In this document: positions 57,037 to 64,000 of the stretch, one piece after another
Layout: every line of letters begins with the position of its first letter
How positions within the stretch are numbered: position 1 is the stretch's first letter
Translations under genes and position numbers: made by a program
The notes under the pieces: generated by a model
What the model was told of the DNA's origin: nothing
Databases searched by the model: none
What the model saw: only the letters and a program-made list of their open reading frames with translations
Source of the DNA: Rhizobium etli CFN 42
GTDB lineage: Bacteria > Pseudomonadota > Alphaproteobacteria > Rhizobiales > Rhizobiaceae
Assembly (NCBI RefSeq): GCF_000092045.1
Contig: NC_007761.1
Span: 189,001-253,000, forward strand
Length of the DNA stretch: 64,000 nt
Direction: 5' to 3'

Positions 57037-57369
57037 ATGCGGCTGTTGATGGTGCTTCTGATATCGTTCGGCGTCCTTTCCAGCCTCGCCCCGGCGTCAG
57101 CCTTCGCTGTCGACTGGACGAAATCCGTGGATTCGACTGTTCAACCCCTCTACCCCTACAAGGGCCTTCCCGGCGTCAAGGCGCAGCCGGACAAGAAGGA
57201 AGAGGAATCCTATAATTGCCGCACCGAGACCGTCCAGCTCCGCCGCCGCTATGACGAAATCTTCCGCTCCGGCGGCATGCCGACGCTGATGTATGTCTGC
57301 GACCGCGACGGCTTCGTCACCATGGGCGAAAAGGTTCCGCTCCGCGGCCATTACCAGCCGGTGCGGTGA
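57037..57369 (+). CDS. Small secreted protein of unknown function
   Basis: This 110-residue protein has a clear signal peptide (residues 1-24, ending SAFAV) and a mature part with two Cys (YNCRTETVQL and YVCDRDG). ATG 57037 follows AGGAG. The two Cys could form a disulphide in the periplasm. I do not recognise a family. It follows the Wzc-like gene by 61 bases in the same direction and may belong to that unit. Confidence 0.7.
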   Translation: MRLLMVLLISFGVLSSLAPASAFAVDWTKSVDSTVQPLYPYKGLPGVKAQPDKKEEESYNCRTETVQLRRRYDEIFRSGGMPTLMYVCDRDGFVTMGEKVPLRGHYQPVR

Positions 57370-57631
57370 GAATCGTACCAAGCGGCGGTGTGGATCGATG
57401 GTCAGTTGCAGGTTAAGACGTGGACGCCGGAGCTTGCGCGAGGTCGGAAGACGCGGCTGAGTTTTCCGCAGCCCATGCGCTGTACAATGGAACCGCGTCC
57501 GCCCCGCTCATTTCATCTCTTGCCAAGATCATTCATGGCGCGCTGCTCTATCGGGCAGCGAACGCGCCTCCCGCTCCCCGGCATGCTTCTTGCATCATTA
57601 CTAATATTCTAACCTTTGGGGAGAAAGTGTC

Positions 57632-57922
57632 ATGCAATGGAACGCATCGCCGAATTTTGCACCTCTTGTCCTCTTTCTTGGCGGTCGGCGAAGGGTCGTC
57701 AAGACGCTCCGGGACGCAGCCGAAGTTCTGATAATGGATTGGCCGTTCGACGATGGAGAGGAATATGTCGCGGCCGTGAAGGCTTGCGACGATGCCATCG
57801 CGGGAGAGGCCGGGATGGAGGAATTGAGGGAATTGCTTCTTCGCGCCGCCAGGGAAGCCGGCATTACGGCTTTGTCTGTCATATCGGATAGCGGGAAGAC
57901 GACACCCCACATGGCGGCGTGA
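57632..57922 (+). CDS. DUF982 protein
   Basis: This 96-residue protein has the DUF982 pattern: a strand with LVLFLGGRRRVVKTLRDAAE, then LIMDWPFDDGEEYVAAVKAC, then LRELLLRAAREAGI. It is a small family seen mainly in rhizobia, often in many copies on plasmids and in accessory regions; its function is unknown. ATG 57632 follows GGGGAGA. It marks the left edge of the accessory region. Confidence 0.8.
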   Translation: MQWNASPNFAPLVLFLGGRRRVVKTLRDAAEVLIMDWPFDDGEEYVAAVKACDDAIAGEAGMEELRELLLRAAREAGITALSVISDSGKTTPHMAA

Positions 57923-58188
57923 GAGGCCGGCAACCTGCGCCGCTCTTGGAACCGGTATTCAGACAAGCACGTCAATGGCCTCTGACAACAGAGCCAAGTG
58001 TGTAATTTTGGAAAGATCTGAATATTTGATCTCGGCAAAGATCAAAAGGAAATGTGCCCAGAAGAGGACCGGGCTCCATGCCTACCTCACCATTGATTTT
58101 GCTTAATTATTTCGCTCGTGAACGACGCCGTGTGTAGCAGTCGTGTGGGGCCGGCGCAACCCTCTCGTTTCGTTGGAGTTCGTTGCGC

Positions 58189-59244
58189 TTACTGATCGGT
58201 GTACTTCTTGGCTGTTGCTCGCAAACGATCGCTATAGTCATAGATTTGGTCGAGGCTGTCGACGATCAGCCGCTCTTCGCTATCTCCATCGAATAGGCCG
58301 ATGTACTTGACTGATCGATTGAACCAAAGCCGCGCGAGTGGCTTCCGGTTGTTGTTGTCGATAAGGATGCCGCAGTAGGACTTCTGGTCTCGCATCACAA
58401 CACGCTTGGGGCTAATGGTATCCCGTACAATCGCCTTGACGATCATGTATCCTTCGCGCTCGTCGTCGGTCGTGACAACATCCGGCTCCTCCTCGACGGG
58501 CGTATCGATCTTCTCTATTACCTCCTCGGTGTCAGCCAGAGCGCTGGAGAGCCGACTCTTTACAGTATCCATGATCACTTCACGAAACGCGGTGCGCACC
58601 ACGCCAGTGAGCATCTCCTTCACCTGAGCTGTTATACGGCCCTCGTAGACGCCTCCCGAAGCGATGCGGACAAACTCGTCCGTCGGATCCTCTATCAGCT
58701 TGGAGATCACCTGCTTGATGCCGGATGTGTACTTCAATCGTTCGGCCGTAGCCAAAATGGCCGCCACATCGAACGCTGCTTTCTCAAACTTCCGTAGCTC
58801 AGACACGATCCCAGCATTGAAGTCCGTCACGTCAAAGACGAAGAAGGGCCTTGTGTCCAGTTTGTTCGGCGCTTCAAGGTCCGTGTAGAAGTTGAACGTG
58901 CGACCATTGGTGAGGATTGCAAACTTTGCATTGGTGACGCTGAAATAACGGTAGAGTTGATCCAGGTGTTTCTTGTCGAGCGCCACAGATATCGGCTTGC
59001 ATTCGATGAGGATACGAATCTCTTTGTCGATCTTAATTGCGTAATCGACTTTCTCGCCCTTTTTTCCGACCGCGTCGGCAGTGAACTCCGGCACAACCTC
59101 TGTGGGGTCGAAGACGTCGTATCCGAGGGCTCGAAGGAACGGGAGCACGACCGCAGTCTTTACCGCCTCCTCAGTTGCCATCGTGCTGGAATGCGATCTT
59201 ACACGCTCCGAAATGGCGCGTAGGCTTTCTTCGATTGTGCTCAT
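58189..59244 (-). CDS. HsdR_N-type restriction endonuclease-like protein
   Basis: This 351-residue protein has an N-terminal type I restriction R-subunit-like nuclease domain (HSDR_N_2). A PD-(D/E)xK core is visible: Asp67 in KVDYAIKID, Glu81 and Lys83 in ILIECKP. There is no helicase domain, so it is not a complete HsdR. The C-terminal half contains an acidic linker (EEVIEKIDTPVEEEPD) and a beta-rich domain ending in a Tyr/Asp-rich helix. ATG 59244 follows GAGGG. It may be a stand-alone defence or DNA-binding protein of a mobile island. Confidence 0.8.
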   Translation of the reverse strand: MSTIEESLRAISERVRSHSSTMATEEAVKTAVVLPFLRALGYDVFDPTEVVPEFTADAVGKKGEKVDYAIKIDKEIRILIECKPISVALDKKHLDQLYRYFSVTNAKFAILTNGRTFNFYTDLEAPNKLDTRPFFVFDVTDFNAGIVSELRKFEKAAFDVAAILATAERLKYTSGIKQVISKLIEDPTDEFVRIASGGVYEGRITAQVKEMLTGVVRTAFREVIMDTVKSRLSSALADTEEVIEKIDTPVEEEPDVVTTDDEREGYMIVKAIVRDTISPKRVVMRDQKSYCGILIDNNNRKPLARLWFNRSVKYIGLFDGDSEERLIVDSLDQIYDYSDRLRATAKKYTDQ

Positions 59245-59554
59245 GAGTCCCTCACCCTTTATTCGAGCAGATTTGCTTAAGCACCGACGTTCGTCAATCG
59301 GACTTTCATGATGAAATCACTGTTTGATTAATTTCGCCGCGAAGCCCCCTTGTTGGCTGAAGTCTTGCGCTCACGAGATCGGCACTTGGCCGCGTGGTCG
59401 TAATGTCGACAGCGGATTCCAATCATTCCCGTGTACGAACACCGCGACCCCTAAAGTGAATTTACTGATTTCTCTTGTGGGAACACTGAATTCCAGATAA
59501 GAATTTACTAAATGGTGGTTATCGTAAACTAAACTCTAAAAGTAGGATTCACCC
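59245..59554. promoter_or_regulatory. Divergent spacer with direct repeats
   Basis: These 310 bases separate the HsdR_N-like and helix-turn-helix genes. The right part is AT-rich and contains GAATTTACT twice (59458-59466 and 59501-59509, 43 bases apart), plus the related inverted GTAAACTAAAC at about 59525. The pattern suits autoregulation by the helix-turn-helix protein. No gene is seen. Confidence 0.45.
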
Positions 59555-60550
59555 ATGGAGAATGAAGCTCTAGTCGAACTCGCTTTGGAGGCCCAGTCGT
59601 GCTCGCAAAAGGAACTCGCAATGCGTCTCGGGGTCTCGCCAACACAAGTGAGCAAGTGGAAGAAGGGCGACCACATGTCGACCGAAATGAACGAGCGGTT
59701 GCGCAAACTTGCGAGGATTGGCGATAAAGACCCTTCATTTGTCCGGTCGGCCGGATCTCTGGAGGACGCCCTCAAATGGGAAAAACTTCTGCACTATCTA
59801 GCTAACCATGCACAGTTGAGTGCCGAAACCGGATACGACACTGAGCCCCTTGATGATCCTATGGGCCTACTGGGATGGCAGACCTTCCAGGTTCTCAAGG
59901 AGATGGGAGTAGCGATCCCGCCAAGGTTCCCTGGAGACTTAGATTTCGATTACGAGATAGCCGTTACCAATGATGATGACGGTGATGACGATGAGAGTTG
60001 GACGAACCAAATTGATGAGAACTGGAGTAGGTTCGAAGCAAACCCCTACTCATCGTTGATCCACGATATCTACACGTCACTCACTAACGTTTGGGGGTTC
60101 TATTCGGCATACGTGAGCGAGCTAATGTTCGATGATGAGCTTGATCTCATGAATACTCCTGCAGAAAACATCCCTGCGTGCCTCATTGATCTGGCTGCCA
60201 CTAAGGTCGAGGTCGACCCGCGCTTTGCTCCGAAGGCCCATGAGTTCGCGCTGCGGACTAAGAACGCCTTCGAAGGATGGTTGAACATCGTGAAGGACAA
60301 GGCGTTTCGAGCCGGCGTTCCGTTAAGAGCGGAGTTGCTGACCATGATACATTCATCTGGCGAGGACCTTCGTGATGACGCGGAGAGGGAGAGCTTCGGG
60401 TTGAACTCTTCACGTCTTCATCCCGACGTCTACATGAACGAACTCCTATGTGGAATGCGGGCTATCCACCAAGTCTTGCCCGCAATTATGAAAAAGCTCG
60501 GGATCGAGGAGGAGTTTGAGTTGGATACGTCTGAATTTTCTATCAAGTAG
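59555..60550 (+). CDS. XRE-type helix-turn-helix protein with unknown C-terminal domain
   Basis: This 331-residue protein starts with a lambda-repressor-like domain (residues 4-50; CSQKELAMRLGVSPTQVSKW is the helix-turn-helix). A large domain I do not recognise follows, with an acidic patch NDDDGDDDES near residue 140 and conserved-looking Trp/Tyr-rich helices (SSLIHDIYTSLTNVWGFYSA). ATG 59555 follows AGGA. Codon use is visibly less GC-rich than in the chromosomal genes to the left, a sign of transfer. Divergent from the HsdR_N-like gene, it may regulate or pair with it. Confidence 0.75.
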   Translation: MENEALVELALEAQSCSQKELAMRLGVSPTQVSKWKKGDHMSTEMNERLRKLARIGDKDPSFVRSAGSLEDALKWEKLLHYLANHAQLSAETGYDTEPLDDPMGLLGWQTFQVLKEMGVAIPPRFPGDLDFDYEIAVTNDDDGDDDESWTNQIDENWSRFEANPYSSLIHDIYTSLTNVWGFYSAYVSELMFDDELDLMNTPAENIPACLIDLAATKVEVDPRFAPKAHEFALRTKNAFEGWLNIVKDKAFRAGVPLRAELLTMIHSSGEDLRDDAERESFGLNSSRLHPDVYMNELLCGMRAIHQVLPAIMKKLGIEEEFELDTSEFSIK

Positions 60551-60730
60551 GACGAACTGGAGGGGGCCCGGATAGCTCCGAGCCCTCGGGGTGTCGCTCG
60601 TTTGCAGTTCGAATATCGAGGCGAAATCGCTACAGCCCGTGCGCTGCAGGGGTTTAAGGGGTCAGCCCGTACATAGACAGTGGCAATTGCCAATTTTCGA
60701 GATAAGCCGCTGAAATCTAATGGCTTTTTG

Positions 60731-61483
60731 TCAGAAGTCGTCAGCTGTCACGACGGCAGCCCTTGGCCACTCTCGCTTACCTGTGACGGCTGCAGCCAGT
60801 TCAAGCACATGCGCAGACGCTGTCGTCAACACCCTGCGGGCTTTCCGATTGTCATTCATCGCACGCATGCAAGCAGAGAACTCGTTTAACGCTGCTTGAG
60901 CAGCTTTGGCATATTCCTCGTCCATGTCACGCTCTTTATGTCCACCAAGGTCCTGCCCTTCAAGACCGTTGCCATTCATTGCCTTGTAGATCGCCGGGAA
61001 ATCAGCGGCCATCCATGATGGTATCTGCCGCCTCGACACGATCCCGGTCAGATCTTGGGCCATTTCACTCACCGCCTTCACCTTCCTGCCCCTTCCGGTG
61101 CGATGCTTCCCCGCACGGACGTACGCCCGGAAGACGCCCCTTCGAACCTCTCTGGTAAGTTTCAGTTGAAGCCCATGAGCCCTGTTCGCCACCACAGCGA
61201 ACCATGCAATCTCCTCAGGTCTCGCCGCCACAACATCGGCCACGATGGTCCCGCCGCCGTTCACCTTCGTTGCCTCGACGCGGTGCCAGCCGTCGACCAG
61301 AGTGTAGCCCTTGGTTTCATTAGTCGGGTCGGTCAGCGTTACCTTGACCGGCGGAAACTTTGCGCCACCAGCCATCTGCTCGGCATAGCGCCGCACTGTG
61401 TGCCGGTCGGTCTTCTCCCTGATTTGATTCTCCTGCAACATGACGAGCGCCGCCAGTTCGAGGACAACCGTCTCCCCGGTCAT
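60731..61483 (-). CDS. ParB-like (ParB/Srx fold) protein
   Basis: This 250-residue protein has an N-terminal ParB-like domain. ENQIREKTDRHTVRRYAEQM holds the first helix region, and GYTLVDGWHRVEAT (about 59-72) corresponds to the ParB GERR-type nucleotide pocket, though with WHR rather than the usual ERR. A middle region (AVSEMAQDLTGIVSRRQIPSWM) could be a helix-turn-helix. No dimerisation tail like plasmid ParB is clear. Its ATG overlaps the stop of a 54-residue ORF, so the two are coupled. Possible roles are partition, a regulator or a CTPase-like switch. Confidence 0.7.
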   Translation of the reverse strand: MTGETVVLELAALVMLQENQIREKTDRHTVRRYAEQMAGGAKFPPVKVTLTDPTNETKGYTLVDGWHRVEATKVNGGGTIVADVVAARPEEIAWFAVVANRAHGLQLKLTREVRRGVFRAYVRAGKHRTGRGRKVKAVSEMAQDLTGIVSRRQIPSWMAADFPAIYKAMNGNGLEGQDLGGHKERDMDEEYAKAAQAALNEFSACMRAMNDNRKARRVLTTASAHVLELAAAVTGKREWPRAAVVTADDF

Positions 61484-61644
61484 CGTTCGTTCCTGTCAAG
61501 TTCGTTGGCATGGGTGGCAGTTCGCGCTCGAGCCTTACGGTCTTCCTTATCGGCGGCCTCGATTGCTGCCGCAATGATGCTGCGCTGGAGCCGTTGCCTT
61601 GACGCTATGGCCTTCGCGGATCTCTTTCGTGCATTGCAAGTCAT
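61480..61644 (-). CDS. Small basic protein coupled to the ParB-like gene
   Basis: This 54-residue ORF begins MTCNARKRSAKAIASRQRLQ and continues as one long Ala/Arg-rich helix. ATG 61644 is eight bases after GAGG, and its TGA overlaps the ParB-like ATG (ATGA). Coupling plus ribosome site make it likely real. The charge suits a nucleic-acid-binding peptide. A further minus-strand ORF of about 38 codons (61655-61771) ends 10 bases upstream of this ATG but has no clear ribosome site. Confidence 0.55.
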   Translation of the reverse strand: MTCNARKRSAKAIASRQRLQRSIIAAAIEAADKEDRKARARTATHANELDRNER

Positions 61645-61980
61645 TCATTCATCCTCATTGGTGTTTCGTTGATTGGCTGCGGTTTTTCGCGAGTCTGGCA
61701 GCCTTTGCTCGGGCCCCGATGGCACCGATTCCAAGACACATGGTCTCGGGATTTCCGCCAGTTCTGTGCATGGAATTGCACACGAAAGCGCTCCAGCCAG
61801 TCTCGCCCGATGAGGAGGCAGGTCTGACAGGCGAGCGCTCGCGTGTGAAATTCGGTTGGTGCTAGGGAAGGCCGTACTACCAGGAGCGCCCAATGGTCAC
61901 CTTTTTTCAAAGGTGGCTTATTCGGAATTGGACACGGTCGTGCTGGGCGGTGGGTTATTCCACTAACCCGACTTGGCGGT

Positions 61981-62234
61981 GCTAGTGTCGTACCTATTGT
62001 GCTAGTCGGCAACCTATCGCTCGGGAGCGACACATCGTGGTAGGGGCACCTATTCCGCTAGTGGACCACCTATCGAGCTAGGGGGCAACCTATCTTGGTG
62101 TAGTAGGTAATCCCCTGGGGCCCCTGGCCGTGCTAGGGGACAACCCGTTGTGCTGGTGGGCCCCATTCAACGAGAACCCCTTAGATTACTGCCGGTCACT
62201 CTCGTCGTGCTAGGGGTATACCTATTCCGCTATG
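61981..62234. repeat. Array of about 20-bp iterated repeats with internal dyads
   Basis: GCTAG-type units recur with about 20-bp spacing at 61981, 62001, 62057, 62077, 62132, 62152, 62209 and 62229. Degenerate ones lie near 62021, 62039, 62098 and 62172, and outliers at 61861 and 61942. The rough consensus is GCTAGNGGNNNACCTATYNN. Many units contain TAGG and CCTA four to six bases apart, a small dyad. The period is not a multiple of three, so it is not a protein repeat. The last units overlap the 3' end and stop codon of the resolvase gene. The layout resembles iterons or a partition site. Confidence 0.8.
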
Positions 62235-62791
62235 GTCCCGCCGGAGAGGTCGAGTGCCCGATAGACAGACGCCTTCGACATGCCCGTCTTCGCCATAATG
62301 TCTTTTACGGACATACTGGCAGCTTTCAGTTCCCTGATGGTCGCTATGGTCTCTTGAGTCATCTTAGGGTGCCGTCCGAACTGCTTGCCGTCCGCCTGCG
62401 CTTTCTTGATCCCGTCGGCCTGCCGCTCCTTCCTGATGCTGTTCTCGAACTCGGCTACGCTCGCCAAGATTTGAAGGGTTAGCTTTCCGGTGGATGAGGT
62501 CGTGTCCACGCTCTGGTCCATAACCTTGAACTCGACTCCCTTGGCGGCAAGCTCCTCTATGATGTTCAAAAGGTCCCGGGTCGACCTGGCAAGGCGGTCG
62601 ATCTTCGTCACGACGAACACGTCACCCTCGCGGCAATAGTCGATCGCCTTCTTCAATTCCTCACGCTGCCGGTCGACGCCAGACTTCTTCTCCTGAAAGA
62701 TCTTGGTAGGCTTCAAGGCCGCCAGCTTCTCAAGTTGTACGTCGAGGGATTGTCCGGTGGAGGAAACGCGAGCGTAGGCTACGATGGTCAT
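62222..62791 (-). CDS. Serine recombinase (resolvase/invertase family)
   Basis: This 189-residue small serine recombinase starts TIVAYARVSSTGQSLDVQL with the catalytic Ser10. Active-site Arg residues lie in TKIDRLARSTRDLL (about residues 63-76), and the long E helix carries LASVAEFENSIRKERQADGI. A C-terminal helix-turn-helix includes MSVKDIMAKTGMSKASVYRAL. Length and motifs fit Tn3-type resolvases and Hin-type invertases. ATG 62791 is preferred over a start 15 bases upstream. Its last codons lie in the 20-bp repeat array. Confidence 0.92.
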   Translation of the reverse strand: MTIVAYARVSSTGQSLDVQLEKLAALKPTKIFQEKKSGVDRQREELKKAIDYCREGDVFVVTKIDRLARSTRDLLNIIEELAAKGVEFKVMDQSVDTTSSTGKLTLQILASVAEFENSIRKERQADGIKKAQADGKQFGRHPKMTQETIATIRELKAASMSVKDIMAKTGMSKASVYRALDLSGGTIAE

Positions 62792-62797
62792 GATTGC

Positions 62798-62915
62798 GTC
62801 TCGCATGTCTAAGAGTTTCAGAGAGTCTCTCTCTGAGACATGTGAGAGACTCTGTCAACCCAAGCCGCTCGCAATTCGTCTCTCAGCTATACATTTTGAG
62901 GCAGCCCCTAAGAGA
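62798..62915. promoter_or_regulatory. Candidate recombination (res-like) or operator region of the resolvase
   Basis: Directly upstream of the resolvase gene is a cluster of AGAGAC/GTCTCT motifs. The perfect dyad CAGAGAG-TCT-CTCTCTG (62819-62835) is nested in a larger one bounded by ATGTCT (62805) and AGACAT (62841). Further copies lie near 62846, 62878 and 62910. Resolvases usually bind inverted sites next to their own gene, so this is a plausible res or operator. No experiment or known site backs it. Confidence 0.5.
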
Positions 62916-63007
62916 CCTTCCCCGCTATACGCCCCGGATCTGACACAATAGGTTGAGCCAACACCCTTCTGCACTCATCAAAGGGTTCGAACAGAGAAGA
63001 AATTGCG

Positions 63008-63777
63008 ATGGCTATTCCTGACTACGAAACCTTGATGCTCCCGGTCCTTCGCTTGTTTGCTGAAGGAAAGCCCAATGTTGCCGCATGTGTCCCCGTCCTC
63101 CAAAGACAATTCGGCATCTCCGATGAAGAAGCCGCACAACTCATACCCAGTGGCCGCGTAACAATTCTGCAAAGCCGCGCACACTGGGCTCGCACCTATC
63201 TTTCCAAAGCCGGCCTTCTAATGTCGCCAAAGCGGAATCAGCATGTCATTACCGAAGGCGGGCGTATGGTGCTGGCGACCAATCCCGAGAGAATAGACAA
63301 CGAAACGCTTTCCCAGTTTCCTGGCTTCACTGCGTGGATCGAACAGTCTCGCCAAACTGACCATAGTGAGTTGCACGGCGATAATAGCGTCGCGCCGGCG
63401 CTGAACCAAACACCAATCGACGTAGCACCGATAGACGAACGGCAGACACCAGAGGACGCGATGGAAGCCGCTTCGGGTTTGCTTGACGCTGCGTTGCGAG
63501 ATGATCTTCTGTCGTTGCTTTACCAGCTCCCTCCACGGCGTTTCGAACGGGTAATACTCGATTTGTTGGTTGCAATGGGCTACGGAGGTGGCGACGACGC
63601 AAACAGCCTGATGACTAAGGTGACCGGAGACGGCGGAATTGACGGCTCATCCATGAGGACGCGCTTGGGTTGGATGCTGTCTATGTTCAGGCGAAGCGAT
63701 ACGCACCCGACAACAGAATTGGTCGCCCCGATCTCCAGCGCTTCATCGGATCATTGAATGGAGAAAGCGCATCCAAA
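63008..63777 (+). pseudogene. mrr: Mrr-type restriction endonuclease, broken by frameshift and IS66 insertion
   Basis: The frame from ATG 63008 shows an Mrr N-terminal winged-helix domain (PDYETLMLPVLRLFAEGKPN) and the start of the Mrr catalytic domain (FERVILDLLVAMGYGGGDD, then TGDGGIDG). Near 63645 one base appears lost. In the next frame the domain continues IHEDALGLDAVYVQAKRYAP, with the expected Gln-Ala-Lys catalytic motif, to FIGSLNGESASK. There it meets the end of an IS66 element. Wild-type Mrr cuts modified DNA. Here both lesions should abolish it. Confidence 0.85.
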
Positions 63778-64000
63778 GTGAGCGTACGGTGAGCTGTTTT
63801 TGCTGATCGGCCAAATCAGGCGATGTTCTGGCATTAGAACCAGCATTAGTGCTGACATTAATACCAGAACGAAGAGGTTTCATGGCTCGCATAGAGATCA
63901 TGTCCGGTACCGAGCGCAGACGGCGTTGGTCGGACGAGGCGAAGCTGAGGATACTTGCGGAAGCTGATGAGCCCGGTGCTCGCATTGGCGATGTGGCGCG
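63778..64000 (+). mobile_element. IS66-family insertion sequence, left end (runs off window)
   Basis: The sequence from GTGAGCGTACGGTGAGCTG onward resembles the terminal inverted repeat of IS66-type elements. It interrupts the Mrr reading frame exactly. About 100 bases in, a TnpA gene starts. The right end and the expected 8-bp target duplication are outside the window. Confidence 0.75.
63882..64000 (+). CDS. IS66-family accessory protein TnpA, N-terminal part
   Basis: The frame from ATG 63882 reads MARIEIMSGTERRRRWSDEA, then KLRILAEADEPGARIGDVAR, up to the window edge. This is the typical start of IS66 TnpA (orfA), a small helix-turn-helix protein normally followed by TnpB and the large TnpC transposase. 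AAGAGG precedes the start. The protein is cut at 39 residues. Confidence 0.85.
   Translation, partial: MARIEIMSGTERRRRWSDEAKLRILAEADEPGARIGDVA

Noticed and set aside
61641..62033. 130-codon minus-strand ORF ending at the small basic ORF
   Set aside because: Its N-terminal part is made of the 20-bp repeat array and it has no ribosome site or recognisable protein pattern. Its stop does overlap the small ORF start, so a shorter version cannot be fully excluded.
61861..62234. CRISPR array as explanation of the repeats
   Set aside because: Units are directly contiguous at about 20 bp with no unique spacers, and no cas genes are nearby.

Overview
The window looks like chromosomal DNA of a Rhizobium of the R. 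leguminosarum / R. etli type. The evidence is GC-rich coding sequence with alphaproteobacterial gene families and orders (yejABEF, a nucleoside ABC importer with deo genes, a cpa/tad pilus cluster, DUF982 and KTSC proteins) and RIME-like intergenic repeats typical of rhizobia. All homology calls are from reading the proteins; no search was run.

Region by region: 0-7.3 kb holds the 5' end of mepA and a peptide ABC importer operon (yejABEF) with a ghrA-like reductase. 7.4-11.8 kb holds pncB, several small proteins, a decayed RBBP9-type hydrolase truncated by a repeat, and tRNA-Ser(GGA). 12.1-23.7 kb is a nucleoside uptake and breakdown island: BMP-type importer, cdd, purine nucleoside phosphorylase, deoC and deoA on the plus strand, then deoB-add-upp on the minus strand. 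23.8-36.7 kb is a Flp/Tad pilus locus: two TadE-like pseudopilins and a lone CpaC-N-domain protein on the minus strand, then pilA, cpaABCDEF, tadBC on the plus strand, with tadD beyond a LysE exporter. 36.8-40.6 kb has an M17 aminopeptidase, an IS630 element with flanking TA, a MarR-like regulator and an NlpC/P60 hydrolase. 40.6-46.7 kb is a minus-strand set of amidase, two Opp/Dpp permeases, a solute-binding protein and a P1-type peptidase, with no ATPase gene. 47.6-51.5 kb has a three-domain kinase / barrel / class III aminotransferase fusion and purU. 51.8-57.9 kb holds exopolysaccharide-type genes (acyltransferase, ligase/polymerase, GH5 glycanase, Wzc-like chain-length protein) and small proteins.

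From about 58 kb the character changes. Base composition is visibly less GC-rich in several genes and the content is accessory: an HsdR_N-type nuclease-like protein, a divergent helix-turn-helix protein, a ParB-like protein translationally coupled to a small ORF, a serine resolvase, and an Mrr restriction gene broken by a frameshift and by an IS66-family element that runs off the window. Between the resolvase and the ParB-like operon lies an array of about 20-bp repeats carrying an internal TAGG/CCTA dyad. The resolvase, array, coupled small ORF and ParB-like gene form the best candidate here for an undescribed system, perhaps a partition or stability module of an integrated element. Function is inference only.
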